A stretch of DNA of 64,000 nt, taken from NCBI RefSeq assembly GCF_002197685.1, contig NZ_NBBI01000001.1, positions 744,001-808,000 of the forward strand, written 5' to 3'. Shown here piece by piece: positions 17,878 to 26,634 of this stretch. The position numbers and the translations under genes were made by a program. This DNA is from Sphingomonas dokdonensis (GTDB taxonomy: Bacteria; Pseudomonadota; Alphaproteobacteria; Sphingomonadales; Sphingomonadaceae). Numbering within the stretch: position 1 is the first letter of the stretch; every line of letters starts with the position of its first letter. Under the pieces are notes generated by a model. It was given only the letters and a program-made list of their open reading frames with translations. It had not been told where the DNA came from and made no database searches.

Positions 17878-19139
17878 CGATCACCTGTTTGCATGGCGGG
17901 CGTGTCGTACGGGGCGGCGTGCTCAGGCCCGGCGGGGTCGAGCAGCGCGGCGACGGGGGTGGTGCGCGGCAGAATCTGGAAATCCTGCTGCGCGGCGCTC
18001 GGCACCGGTGCGCTGGCGACGAGACGCCACAAGCCGAACGCGAGCGTGCCCATCGCCGCAAGCGCGATGAACCAGAACATGCCGCCGATCCCGAGCAGCG
18101 ACATGGTGGATGCGGCGCCCATCGGGCCGAGCGCAGCGCCGGCTGAGTAGAGCAGTACCAATTGGCCGCTCGCCGCGACGCGCTCGGCGGCGAGCAGCCG
18201 GTCGTTGGCATGGGCGACGCACAGCGGATAAAGCGCAAAGGCGAGGCCGCCGAAGGCCGCGCCGAGCGCGAAGAGGATTATGCCGCCAGGCGCCGCCGCA
18301 AGTGCAAGGCTGACGGCGAGTGTCGCGGCGAGGCAGCCGAGGATGACGTGGCGGCGATCGAAGCGGTCTGACAAGCGACCAAGCGGCCACTGCAGGGCAA
18401 CGCCGCCGAGGATCACTGCGGTCATGAAGCTGGCGGTACCCTTCAGGTCGAGGCCGATGCGACGGGCGTACACGGCGGCAAGGCCGTAGAAGGCGCCGAG
18501 CATCAGCCCGGTAACGCCCGCGCCGACGACGCCGAGCGGTGATGCCTCGTACAGCCGGCGGAGCGGGAGCGAGGCGGCATCCTCTAGCAAGGGTGCCGGG
18601 CTGCGGGTCAGGCAGACGGGAATGATCGCGAGGGTGATCAGCACCGAGGCGAGCTCGAACGGGACCTGCGGCGCGGTGTTGCCTGAGCGGAGCAGCAGCT
18701 GGCCCAGCGCCTGGCCCGAATAGAGCGCCACCATGTACCAGGCGAGGATCGATCCACGCGTGGTGGCGTCGGCGCGATCGTTCAGCCAGCTTTCGATGCA
18801 GATGAAGACGCCGGCGACGCAGATGCCGTCGACGAGCCGCAAGGCACCCCACAAGGGGGGCTGCTGGACCAATGCGTAGGTGAGCGTGCTGGCCGACAGC
18901 AGCGCCACGAAGGTGGCGAAAGCGCGGATATGGCCGACGCGGCGCACGATCGTGCCGGCACGCAGCGCGCCGATCGCCAGCCCGACGAAATAGGCGGTGG
19001 CGACCAGCCCGATAACCATCGTGCTGCTGCCGCCCCGCTCCAGCCGGAGCGCGAGCAGCGTCGACAGGAAGCCGCTGCCCGCCATCATCATGAAGATGGC
19101 GGCGAGCAGGCTTCGGACAGGAAGGATCGTTGCGAACAT
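17874..19139 (-). CDS. MFS transporter (YcaD-like)
   Basis: This 421-residue major facilitator protein has about 12 hydrophobic segments. The N-terminal part has GSGFLSTLLALRLERGGSS and TAYFVGLAIGAL, and the mid-region has CIESWLNDRADATTRGSIL, a stretch typical of YcaD/CynX-like MFS proteins. The second half repeats the loop motif as WPLGRLSDRFDRRHVI. The substrate is unknown. It starts 20 bp after the ectoine aspartokinase stop and overlaps the next MFS gene by four bases, so it looks like part of the ectoine operon and could be an efflux or sensing partner. Confidence 0.82.
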   Translation of the reverse strand: MFATILPVRSLLAAIFMMMAGSGFLSTLLALRLERGGSSTMVIGLVATAYFVGLAIGALRAGTIVRRVGHIRAFATFVALLSASTLTYALVQQPPLWGALRLVDGICVAGVFICIESWLNDRADATTRGSILAWYMVALYSGQALGQLLLRSGNTAPQVPFELASVLITLAIIPVCLTRSPAPLLEDAASLPLRRLYEASPLGVVGAGVTGLMLGAFYGLAAVYARRIGLDLKGTASFMTAVILGGVALQWPLGRLSDRFDRRHVILGCLAATLAVSLALAAAPGGIILFALGAAFGGLAFALYPLCVAHANDRLLAAERVAASGQLVLLYSAGAALGPMGAASTMSLLGIGGMFWFIALAAMGTLAFGLWRLVASAPVPSAAQQDFQILPRTTPVAALLDPAGPEHAAPYDTPAMQTGDR

Positions 19140-19159
19140 GATGGGTCACCGCCGGCCGG

Positions 19160-20602
19160 TCAGGCGGCGCGGCGATCCTCCGCCGCATCTGCCTCGTCTT
19201 CGATCAGCGCCCGGTGAAGCGCGCGTACCGCGGTGTCAAACTGATCGCAGTCGACGATGAACTGGACGTCGACGTTGCGGATCTGGTGCTGCATCGCGAT
19301 CATCGTAACGCCTGCGTCGGCCAACGCGCGCAGTGCGTCGGGCACGAGACCCGGGCGCGAAATGTCGCTGCCGATCGCCGCCACCATTGCCACCGGCTGC
19401 GCCGAAATCGCGGCCTCCGGATACGTTTTCTGCAGCTCCGCCAACACTTTCGCTACGACGTCGGCGCCGGCGGACAGATAATGGGTGATGGTGTTCGCGT
19501 TGGACGCCTTGCTGACGATCCAGACGCGGTGCTTTGCCAGCACCTCCAGAATGGCGCTGTCGTAGCCCTTCACACCGACCATGTCCTGTTCGAAGAATTG
19601 CAGCGCCTGCATCTGACGAACGCCGGTCACGATCTCGACGCGTGGCTTTTCGGAGATGTAGTCGCCCGTCACCAACGTGCCGCCGTCCTCGCGATCGAAG
19701 GTGTTGCGGACGCGCAGCGGGATGCCGCTCTGCCGCAGGCCACGCCCCGCGCCAGGGTGGATCGCCTCCATGCCGACGTTCGCCAGCTGATCGGCGACAT
19801 CGTAGTTGGTGCGCCCGATCTTGCGCGCCTTCTCCTCGCCGACAAGGCGGGGGTCGGCACTCGACAGGTGAAATTCCTTGTGAATGATCGCCTCGCGCGC
19901 GTCGGTGAGCACCGCCAGCCGCGAAAAGGTCATCTCGGTGTATCCGCGCGCGTAACGCCGCACCATGCCGCCTTCGCAACCCGCATAGCCGGTGACGATG
20001 GGCAGAACCTTGGTGAGATCGATCGCGGCGAATGCATCGCCGATGCGCGCGTCGAGGCTGCGCATGTCATCCTGATCCCACATGGTGAGATCGACGAATT
20101 GCGCGTTCACGTCGCGATCGCGCAGCAACAGTGCGGTGCTGTGCGCACTGTGCGCCTCGCCGATCCCGGCGAGCAGCTCGCGCACGGTCATAAGCTGTTC
20201 CTTGACGCAGAAGCGGCCGTGGCTGCGCAGCCGGGCGAGATCGTCGAGGCAGGCAGAGACGGCCGCGATCCGCTTGTCGACAAAAGCGTCTGCGGCCTCG
20301 CGACTGGCGGCACGGGCAAACATGCCGGCGTTGCGCTCATGCATCGCGCTGCGCACGCGCTCCATGGCATCGCGCCAGCCGTTCGCGTCGTCGTCCGCGA
20401 TGAAGCGGCCGTAGACGCCGGGCTCGCCCGTCTTCTTGCACTCGAGCAGCAGGTTGGTCATCCCGGCATAGGCCGAGACGACAAAGATGCGGTTGTAGAG
20501 ATCGGCACCCGACCGGCCGGCAATCAGCACATTGTCGAACAATGTGGTGGTGGCCGCCATCGACGTGCCCCCGATCTTCTCGACACTGTGGGGCTTGCTC
20601 AT
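19160..20602 (-). CDS. ask: Ectoine-pathway aspartate kinase (Ask_Ect)
   Basis: Aspartate kinase phosphorylates aspartate, feeding aspartate semialdehyde into ectoine synthesis. This 480-residue protein has the kinase signature VEKIGGTSM at residues 8-16 and a substrate-binding stretch GRTNYDVADQLANVGMEAIH. The C-terminal ACT region (about 320-470) includes FFEQDMVGVKGYDS and AIGSDISRPGLVPDALRAL. Its divergence from housekeeping LysC and its place in the operon mark it as the ectoine-specific isozyme, usually insensitive to the feedback that limits LysC (known of the family, not shown here). It overlaps the ectD stop by four bases. Confidence 0.93.
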   Translation of the reverse strand: MSKPHSVEKIGGTSMAATTTLFDNVLIAGRSGADLYNRIFVVSAYAGMTNLLLECKKTGEPGVYGRFIADDDANGWRDAMERVRSAMHERNAGMFARAASREAADAFVDKRIAAVSACLDDLARLRSHGRFCVKEQLMTVRELLAGIGEAHSAHSTALLLRDRDVNAQFVDLTMWDQDDMRSLDARIGDAFAAIDLTKVLPIVTGYAGCEGGMVRRYARGYTEMTFSRLAVLTDAREAIIHKEFHLSSADPRLVGEEKARKIGRTNYDVADQLANVGMEAIHPGAGRGLRQSGIPLRVRNTFDREDGGTLVTGDYISEKPRVEIVTGVRQMQALQFFEQDMVGVKGYDSAILEVLAKHRVWIVSKASNANTITHYLSAGADVVAKVLAELQKTYPEAAISAQPVAMVAAIGSDISRPGLVPDALRALADAGVTMIAMQHQIRNVDVQFIVDCDQFDTAVRALHRALIEDEADAAEDRRAA

Positions 20603-21519
20603 GCCGCCACCGCCTCGGCCAGTCGGCCGTGCTGCACCTGAAGCGCCTGCGGCGCATCACGATTGGCGAGGAACCAGGGGCGCGGCTTTTCGACGCCGAA
20701 CGGCTTATGCAGCCGATTGCTGACCGCGTTGTACACCAGGAAGGCGTTGGCACGCGGGAAGGGCGTGATGTTGCCGTTCGAGCCGTGCATCAGGTTGCAA
20801 TCGAACAGGATCACCGTGCCGGGCTTGCCCATCGGCGCGACGATGCCGTGCTTGTTCGCGAGCTCGGCAAGGCTCATCTCGTCGGGGACGCCATATTCCT
20901 GCTTCTTGAGCGAGGAGAGGTAATGGTCCTCCGGCGTCTCACCGATACAGGTGAGATAGGTCTTGTGCGATCCCGGGATCACCATCAGCGGGCCGTTGTT
21001 GGGCGTGTTCTCGGCAAGCAGGATCGACATGGACAGAGCGCGCATGCGCGGCATCCCGTCTTCGACGTGCCAGGTCTCGAAATCGCTGTGCCAGTAGAAC
21101 TCGCGGCCCTTGAAGCCGGGTTTGTAGTTCAGCCGCGACTGGTGGATGTACACCTCGTCGCCGAGCAGGAAGCGCGCCACGTCGGCGAGGCGAGAGTCCG
21201 CGGCGAGGCGGCCGATCACCTCGCTCTGCTGGTGAATCTCGAAGATCGAACGGACCTCGTTGCCCTGCGGTTCGGTGACCACCGTTTCCGCGTCGAGGCG
21301 TGCGGGGTCGGCGAGCAATGCGCCCGCCGCCTGCTGCAAGAACGCCACCTCATCGGCGGAGAAAATGTCCTCGAGCACGAGATAGCCGTCGCGTTCGAAC
21401 TGTTCGGCCTGCGCCGCGCTGACCGGCGCGTCCGGGCTCCACTGGCTGTGGACAACGGGATCCTGCCGCGACCGCATCTCGGCCTCGGCGGCGAAGCGTG
21501 AGGGGTAGATATCCTGCAT
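20599..21519 (-). CDS. ectD: Ectoine hydroxylase
   Basis: EctD is the Fe(II)- and 2-oxoglutarate-dependent dioxygenase that converts ectoine to 5-hydroxyectoine. The 306-residue sequence contains the family signature FYWHSDFETWHVEDGMPRMR, with the His and Asp iron ligands, and GPLMVIPGSHKTYL. The third iron ligand lies in the later part (CNLMHGSNGN). A strong ribosome site AAGGGAG precedes the ATG. It follows ectC by 45 bp and overlaps ask by four bases, giving the order ectABCD-ask. The strain should therefore make hydroxyectoine as well as ectoine. Confidence 0.95.
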   Translation of the reverse strand: MQDIYPSRFAAEAEMRSRQDPVVHSQWSPDAPVSAAQAEQFERDGYLVLEDIFSADEVAFLQQAAGALLADPARLDAETVVTEPQGNEVRSIFEIHQQSEVIGRLAADSRLADVARFLLGDEVYIHQSRLNYKPGFKGREFYWHSDFETWHVEDGMPRMRALSMSILLAENTPNNGPLMVIPGSHKTYLTCIGETPEDHYLSSLKKQEYGVPDEMSLAELANKHGIVAPMGKPGTVILFDCNLMHGSNGNITPFPRANAFLVYNAVSNRLHKPFGVEKPRPWFLANRDAPQALQVQHGRLAEAVAA

Positions 21520-21564
21520 GAGATGTCTCCCTTTTTGTAAGTTTCTGATTTTGGCTGCGGGCGC

Positions 21565-21978
21565 TCAGGCGGCCTTGGCAGCGACCTTCTGCGCGTCGGG
21601 ATCGGCCGGATAGGCGCCGCTCTCGTCGTGAACCTCGCGGCCGGTGACCGGCGGATTGAAGGTGCAAGCGGTGAGGATGTCGGTTTCCGGACGAACGATG
21701 TGTTCGTCATGCGCGTTGAGCGCGTACATCACGCCCGGCTCCAGCCGGTGAACCTCGCCCGTACCCAGATCCTCGATCGTGCCCGTGCCCTTCAGCACCA
21801 GCACCGATTCCAGATGGTTCTGGTAGTGCATCTTGAGCTCGGCACCGGCAAACATGGTGGTGACGTGGAACGAGAAGCCCATGTTGTCGTCCTTGAGCAG
21901 CATGCGGGCGCTGGCCCAGCCCTTCGAACGGACGTTCTTGTCGGTCTTGCGGATGTCTTTCAGCTTGCGAACGATCAT
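21565..21978 (-). CDS. ectC: L-ectoine synthase
   Basis: EctC cyclises N-gamma-acetyl-diaminobutyrate to ectoine in the cytoplasm. This 137-residue cupin has the family start MIVRKLKDI and conserved [36 protein letters not shown] and [11 protein letters not shown], which include the residues that bind iron and close the ring. Length is normal for the family. AAAGGAGAT sits at ideal distance before the ATG. It follows ectB by 15 bp. Confidence 0.96.
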   Translation of the reverse strand: MIVRKLKDIRKTDKNVRSKGWASARMLLKDDNMGFSFHVTTMFAGAELKMHYQNHLESVLVLKGTGTIEDLGTGEVHRLEPGVMYALNAHDEHIVRPETDILTACTFNPPVTGREVHDESGAYPADPDAQKVAAKAA

Positions 21979-21993
21979 GAATGATCTCCTTTC

Positions 21994-23310
21994 TTATTCT
22001 GCGGCGATGGCTTGATTGGCGGCGTGATCGGCGCCCATCGCGTCGCGGATGCGGGTTTCCAGAATGTCGAGGCCGGCGCTCAGCACCGCATCGTCGATGA
22101 CGAGCGGGGCGAGCACCTTGATGACCTCGTCATGGGCGCCGCTGGTTTCGATGATCAGCCCGTCGTCGAAGCAGGCCGAGGTGACTGCGCTGGCGAGATC
22201 GCCCGACTCTACGTTGATGCCCCGCATCATGCCGCGGCCGCGCATGCCGAATCCGTAGGTGTCGGCGATCCGCTGAAGCCGGCTGCCTAGCAGGTCGCTC
22301 CGCCGGCGGACGTCGGCGGCAAAGCCGTCAGTGCTCCAGAAGTGGCGCAGCGCGGCAGTGGCCGTGACAAAGGCATGGTTGTTGCCGCGGAACGTGCCGT
22401 TGTGCTCGCCGGGCAGCCACTGGTCGTGCTCGGGCTTGAGCAGGGTGAGCGCAAACGGCAGCCCCATGCCCGACAGCGACTTCGCCATGGTGACGATATC
22501 GGGCGTGAAGCCCATGTCCTCGAAGCTGAAGAAGTTGCCGGTGCGGCCGCAGCCTGCCTGAATGTCGTCAACGATCAGCAGTGCGCCGTGCGCCTTGGCG
22601 ATCTCGGCAATGCGCCGCAGCCATTCGGGCGACGCGGCGTTGAGACCGCCTTCGCCCTGCACGGTTTCGACCAGGATCGCGGCCGGCGCGTCGAGTCCGC
22701 TCGACGGGTCAGCAAGGCGCTGCTCGAGCAGATCCGCGGTGTCGACGTCCGGGCCGTAATAGCCGTCGTACGGCTCATGCGAGACATGGCTGAGCGGCAC
22801 GCCCGCGCCGCCGCGCTTGGTGGCGTTGCCGGTGCACGCAAGCGCGCCCAGCGTCATGCCGTGAAAGCCATTGGTGAAGGCGATCACCATCTCGCGCCCC
22901 GTCACCTTGCGCGCGAGCTTGATCGCGGCCTCGACGGCGTTGGTGCCGGTCGGGCCGGTGAACATCACCCGATAATCGAGGTCGCGCGGCTTCAGGATCA
23001 CCTGCTCGAACGTGTCGAGGAATGCCTGCTTCGCATCGGTGTGAAGATCGAGGCCATGCGCGATCCCGTCTGCGGCGATGTAATCGAGCAGCGCCTGCTT
23101 CAGGATCGGGTGATTGTGCCCGTAATTGAGCGTGGAACAGCCCGACAGGAAGTCGAGATACCGGCCGCCCTGGTCGTCGTGCATCCACACGCCCTCGGCG
23201 CGGTTGAACTGCCGCGGCATCGAGCGGGCATAGCTGCGCACGATGGATTCACGGCGTTCGTAGATGCTGCGATCCGGCAGGCTGTCGGACGGTTTTGGTG
23301 TCGTGAACAA
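21994..23310 (-). CDS. ectB: Diaminobutyrate-2-oxoglutarate transaminase
   Basis: EctB is the class III PLP aminotransferase that makes L-2,4-diaminobutyrate from aspartate semialdehyde and glutamate. Motifs seen are SIVRSYARSMPRQFNRAEGV, FLSGCSTLNYGHNHP, FTGPTGTNAVEAAIKLAR, VDDIQAGCGRTG and the lysine stretch VTMAKSLSGMGLP. The TTG at 23310 was chosen as start. It gives 438 residues, close to family length, and AGAGGGG lies just upstream within the end of ectA. The longer frame to 23484 runs inside ectA and is not homologous. Only 4 bp separate it from the ectA stop. Confidence 0.93.
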   Translation of the reverse strand: MFTTPKPSDSLPDRSIYERRESIVRSYARSMPRQFNRAEGVWMHDDQGGRYLDFLSGCSTLNYGHNHPILKQALLDYIAADGIAHGLDLHTDAKQAFLDTFEQVILKPRDLDYRVMFTGPTGTNAVEAAIKLARKVTGREMVIAFTNGFHGMTLGALACTGNATKRGGAGVPLSHVSHEPYDGYYGPDVDTADLLEQRLADPSSGLDAPAAILVETVQGEGGLNAASPEWLRRIAEIAKAHGALLIVDDIQAGCGRTGNFFSFEDMGFTPDIVTMAKSLSGMGLPFALTLLKPEHDQWLPGEHNGTFRGNNHAFVTATAALRHFWSTDGFAADVRRRSDLLGSRLQRIADTYGFGMRGRGMMRGINVESGDLASAVTSACFDDGLIIETSGAHDEVIKVLAPLVIDDAVLSAGLDILETRIRDAMGADHAANQAIAAE

Positions 23311-23314
23311 AGTC

Positions 23315-23857
23315 TTATCCCCTCTGTTCGTTGAAGTTAACGTGGTCGAGCGGCCCGATCCGGGCCTGGAACTCGGTGGCGTGTGCGCCGGCGAAATGGG
23401 CCTGGCGGTCGAAAAGCGTGCTGCGCTCGAGCGTGACGCCCCAGGTATTGGCCAGCCGCTGGAAAAGCCCCCACGACGCGGCATTGTCGTCCGTGATCGT
23501 GGTGATGAGGTGCGTGACCCCGCGCTGCGCCGGGCGCGCCAGCAGATGGTTGATCATGCGGCTGGCGAGACGCTTGCCGCGTCCTTCCGCCGCAACCGCA
23601 ACCTGCCAGACGAAGAAGGCGTCCGGGTCGGCCGGCGGCCGATAGCCGGAGACCCAGCCGATCGTCTGCCCATCCTGTTCGGCAAGGACGCAATGATCGG
23701 CGAAATGCTCGCATTGCAGGAGATTGCAGTAGGGCGAGTTTTGATCGAGCGGCGGACATGCCGCGATCAGCGCCGTTACCGCGGGGCCGTCAGTAGCGCG
23801 CGGGACGCGTAGCTGAAGCTGATCGGCGGGAGGGTGGGTTCGGTCTGGATCGGACAT
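23315..23857 (-). CDS. ectA: L-2,4-diaminobutyrate N-acetyltransferase
   Basis: EctA is the GNAT-fold enzyme that acetylates diaminobutyrate at the gamma nitrogen, the second dedicated step to ectoine. The 180-residue protein shows LDQNSPYCNLLQCEHFADHC, FVWQVAVAAEGRGKRLASRM with the acetyl-CoA loop, and LITTITDDNAASW. It is the first gene of the operon, 215 bp from a divergent MarR-family gene. That gap holds a perfect TATAAT and repeated TTGTTG(G)CT boxes, so this is the likely control point. Confidence 0.95.
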   Translation of the reverse strand: MSDPDRTHPPADQLQLRVPRATDGPAVTALIAACPPLDQNSPYCNLLQCEHFADHCVLAEQDGQTIGWVSGYRPPADPDAFFVWQVAVAAEGRGKRLASRMINHLLARPAQRGVTHLITTITDDNAASWGLFQRLANTWGVTLERSTLFDRQAHFAGAHATEFQARIGPLDHVNFNEQRG

Positions 23858-23958
23858 TGAAGGGCTGGACTGATCAACGAATGGCCGAGCTGTAATGATT
23901 CACTCCTCGAAGCAAAAAGCGGCCGCCTGAGCAGCCGCGGTGAGGCGTAAACATAGGG

Positions 23959-24018
23959 TTGTTGGCTGATTCGGCAACCCTCCAGCAACAATTATATTTC
24001 AGTCCCCAAAGCAACAAT
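23959..24018 (-). promoter_or_regulatory. Candidate ectA promoter and MarR/EctR operator region
   Basis: On the minus strand a perfect TATAAT lies at 23996-23991, about 135 bp before the ectA ATG. Two minus-strand direct copies of TTGTTGCT (24017-24010 and 23991-23984) bracket it, 26 bp apart. An inverted copy, TTGTTGGCT, lies on the plus strand at 23959-23967 and forms a near-palindrome with the nearer repeat. The position suits a repressor that would block RNA polymerase. No good -35 was found; TTGTTG at 15-bp spacing is the nearest. Assignment to the divergent MarR protein is inference. Confidence 0.5.
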
Positions 24019-24072
24019 AAGGCAGGTGTGGCATTCTTGTGCGCGCCTGCGAACGACGGCTACTCTGCCACG

Positions 24073-24552
24073 ATGGATTCAGAGATTGCCCGCGCAACCC
24101 TCAAAGCCCTGCGGCGCGTGTTGCGTGCGGCGGAAGGCGGCACGCGCAAGCTGGCGGCCGCCACCGGCCTGACGCCTTCGCAACTCCTGGTGCTGCGCGA
24201 GATTGCGGGTGGGCAGGATGTGACTCCCGGTCAGGTGGCGCAGCGATTGCAGTTCAGCCAAGCCACCATCACGGCGATCGTCGATCGACTGGTTGCTCTG
24301 GAGCTCGCGACCCGCGTGCGTAGCGAGGCGGACAAGAGGCGCATGCTGCTGAGCAGCACGGCGAAGGGCAGAAACTGTCTGAACGACGCACCCGATATGC
24401 TGCAGGAGGTGTTCGAGGCGAGGTTCGCAGCGCTGCCGGCCTGGGAACAGGCGATGGTGCTGGCAAGCACCGAGCGCCTAGCCGATATTTTGGGCACGGG
24501 CGACATGGATGCGGCCCCGCTACTGGACTCAGGACCGATCGATCGGCCGTGA
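24073..24552 (+). CDS. ectR: MarR-family transcriptional regulator, EctR-like
   Basis: This 159-residue winged-helix regulator has LTPSQLLVLREIAGGQDVTP followed by the recognition helix FSQATITAIVDRLVALELA and the wing RSEADKRRMLLSSTAKG, all standard for MarR. EctR proteins repress ectoine operons in several proteobacteria and are encoded divergently next to them, as here. ATG 24073 was chosen because homology begins there; the frame is open back to 23959 but those residues are unlike the family and lie in the intergenic repeats. The symbol rests on context. Confidence 0.82.
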   Translation: MDSEIARATLKALRRVLRAAEGGTRKLAAATGLTPSQLLVLREIAGGQDVTPGQVAQRLQFSQATITAIVDRLVALELATRVRSEADKRRMLLSSTAKGRNCLNDAPDMLQEVFEARFAALPAWEQAMVLASTERLADILGTGDMDAAPLLDSGPIDRP

Positions 24553-24675
24553 GCATGGCGGGAGTGCAGAGCCGATCCCGCGATGCAACTTGGCCGCAAA
24601 CGCGATCCGGCTGCCCTGCAACCGTCCGGGTCCCGAGGGGTTGGGCATTGGCATGATTGCAGGTACGCGGTAGCG

Positions 24676-26583
24676 ATGATTGAAACACGGATGAACCCCC
24701 GCGTCTTTTGGGGCGGGTCTGGGGTGATCTTCGCCCTGCTGGGTACGACATTGCTGATGCCGGGCCGGGCGGACGTGGTGTTCAAGGCCGCGCAAAGCTG
24801 GACGATCGACACCTTTGGTTGGTTCTATATCGCGTCGGTCGCGGTTTTCCTGTTCGTTGTGCTGATCCTTGGGTTTGGTCCGGCGGGTAAGCTGAAACTC
24901 GGCCCTGACGATGCCGAACCCGATTTCCCGTATGTTTCGTGGCTCGCCATGCTGTTTGCGGCGGGCATGGGTATCGGCCTGATGTATTTCGCGGTGGCCG
25001 AGCCGATCCAGCACTACATCTCGCCGCCGGAGGCGGAGAGCGGGACGATTTCCGCCGCGCGTGAGGCGATGGCGATCACCTTTCACCATTATGGTGTTCA
25101 TGCTTGGGCGATCTACGCGCTGGTCGGGCTAAGCCTTGCCTATTTCACCTTCCGACGGGACATGCCGCTGACGCTTCGATCGGGCCTGTCACCGATCCTG
25201 GGCAAGCGCATCAACGGCCCGATCGGTGATGCCATCGACATCTTCGCGGTGTGCGGGACCGTGTTCGGCGTTGCCACATCGCTCGGTCTTGGCGTGTCGC
25301 AGATGACGGCGGGGCTCGCCTACAATTACGGTTTGCCTGATACGATGACGGCAAAGGTCATCGTCATCGCGATCGTGATGGGGGCGGCCACGCTTTCCGT
25401 GCTGAGCGGCGCCGATCGCGGCATTCGGCGCTTGTCCGAACTGAATCTGGCGGTGGCCGTGCTGCTGATGCTGTTCGTGCTGGCGGTCGGCCCGACCCTG
25501 TTCCTGATGCGGGCGCTGGTGCAGAATTTCGGCCTCTACCTCGACCATTTCGTGATGCGTACCTTTACACTGTACGCTTACGAGCCGCGCGCGTGGATGG
25601 CCGATTGGACGCTGTTCTACTGGGCGTGGTGGATCGCCTGGTCGCCCTTTGTGGGCATGTTCATTGCCCGTATCTCACGTGGGCGAACGATCCGCGAGTT
25701 CGTGACCGGCGTGCTGTTCGTGCCGACTGCCTTTACCTTCCTGTGGATGACGGTGTTCGGCAACACCGCCATCTCGCTCGATCTCGGGCAAGCAGCCGGT
25801 GGCATCGGCGACGCGGTGCAGGCGAACCTTTCTACCGCGCTGTTCAAGTTCTTCGAATATCTTCCTGCCGCCAGCGTCACATCCTCGCTCGCGATCCTGC
25901 TCGTCGCGGTGTTTTTCGTGACTTCGGCGGATTCGGGCGCACTGGTGATCGATACGCTCGCATCGGGTGGTGCAGAAGATTCGCCGCGCTGGCAGCGTAT
26001 CTATTGGTGCCTGCTGCTGGGGGTTACCGCCACGCTGCTGCTCGTCGCGGGGGGGCTTGGCGCGTTGCAGGCAGCGACGCTGCTGGCGGCCCTGCCATTC
26101 TGTTTCATCATGCTGCTTTTGTCATTTGGGCTGATCCGCCAGACGAGCGCGGATCTTTCGGGTGTGACGCTGGCGAACGACGCGCCTGCGGTGAGCGAGC
26201 GGCTCAAGCGATTGTTCGTGCCGGCAAGCCGTGCGGAGATCCTGCGCCAGATCGAACGTAGTGCATTACCAGCTTTGGAGTCGGTCTGCGAAACACTGCG
26301 TGACGAGGGCTGGGCGAACAGCCGGGTTGATCGGGATGGTGACGACGTGATGCTGTCGGTCGACCTCGCGCCGGAGCGAACCATGACCTATCGCGTTGCG
26401 CCACGATCGCGCCCGCTGGCTGCCTATACGGCACTGGAGGCGTCGGAAGCGCGGCGCAGCATTACCTGGATCATGGGCGCGCAAACCAACGGCACCGGCC
26501 GGTATCATGACCTCACCGGCTTTTCCGCCGACCAGATCGCAGGCGATGTGCTGACTCAACTGGAAAGCCGGCGCGAGCGTTAG
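24676..26583 (+). CDS. BCCT-family betaine/choline/carnitine-type transporter
   Basis: This 635-residue transporter has about 12 membrane helices and the BCCT signatures AAGMGIGLMYFAVAEPIQHY, FYWAWWIAWSPFVGMFIARI and MTVFGNTA. BCCT carriers import betaine, choline, carnitine or ectoine using sodium or proton gradients. A hydrophilic C-terminal tail of about 140 residues (from about residue 500) resembles the osmosensing tail of BetT-type members. The ATG at 24676 was chosen because the membrane domain starts directly after it. It lies 123 bp after ectR in the same direction, so it may be co-controlled with the ectoine genes. Confidence 0.9.
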   Translation: MIETRMNPRVFWGGSGVIFALLGTTLLMPGRADVVFKAAQSWTIDTFGWFYIASVAVFLFVVLILGFGPAGKLKLGPDDAEPDFPYVSWLAMLFAAGMGIGLMYFAVAEPIQHYISPPEAESGTISAAREAMAITFHHYGVHAWAIYALVGLSLAYFTFRRDMPLTLRSGLSPILGKRINGPIGDAIDIFAVCGTVFGVATSLGLGVSQMTAGLAYNYGLPDTMTAKVIVIAIVMGAATLSVLSGADRGIRRLSELNLAVAVLLMLFVLAVGPTLFLMRALVQNFGLYLDHFVMRTFTLYAYEPRAWMADWTLFYWAWWIAWSPFVGMFIARISRGRTIREFVTGVLFVPTAFTFLWMTVFGNTAISLDLGQAAGGIGDAVQANLSTALFKFFEYLPAASVTSSLAILLVAVFFVTSADSGALVIDTLASGGAEDSPRWQRIYWCLLLGVTATLLLVAGGLGALQAATLLAALPFCFIMLLLSFGLIRQTSADLSGVTLANDAPAVSERLKRLFVPASRAEILRQIERSALPALESVCETLRDEGWANSRVDRDGDDVMLSVDLAPERTMTYRVAPRSRPLAAYTALEASEARRSITWIMGAQTNGTGRYHDLTGFSADQIAGDVLTQLESRRER

Positions 26584-26634
26584 GCGGGATTACCGTGCAC
26601 GCAAGGGCGCCCGCGCAGCAACAAGCGCGCGGTG

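Noticed and set aside
23959..24072. N-terminal extension of the MarR regulator from an earlier ATG
   Set aside because: The added 38 residues are unlike MarR proteins and would be encoded by the operator and promoter region. The ATG at 24073 fits better.
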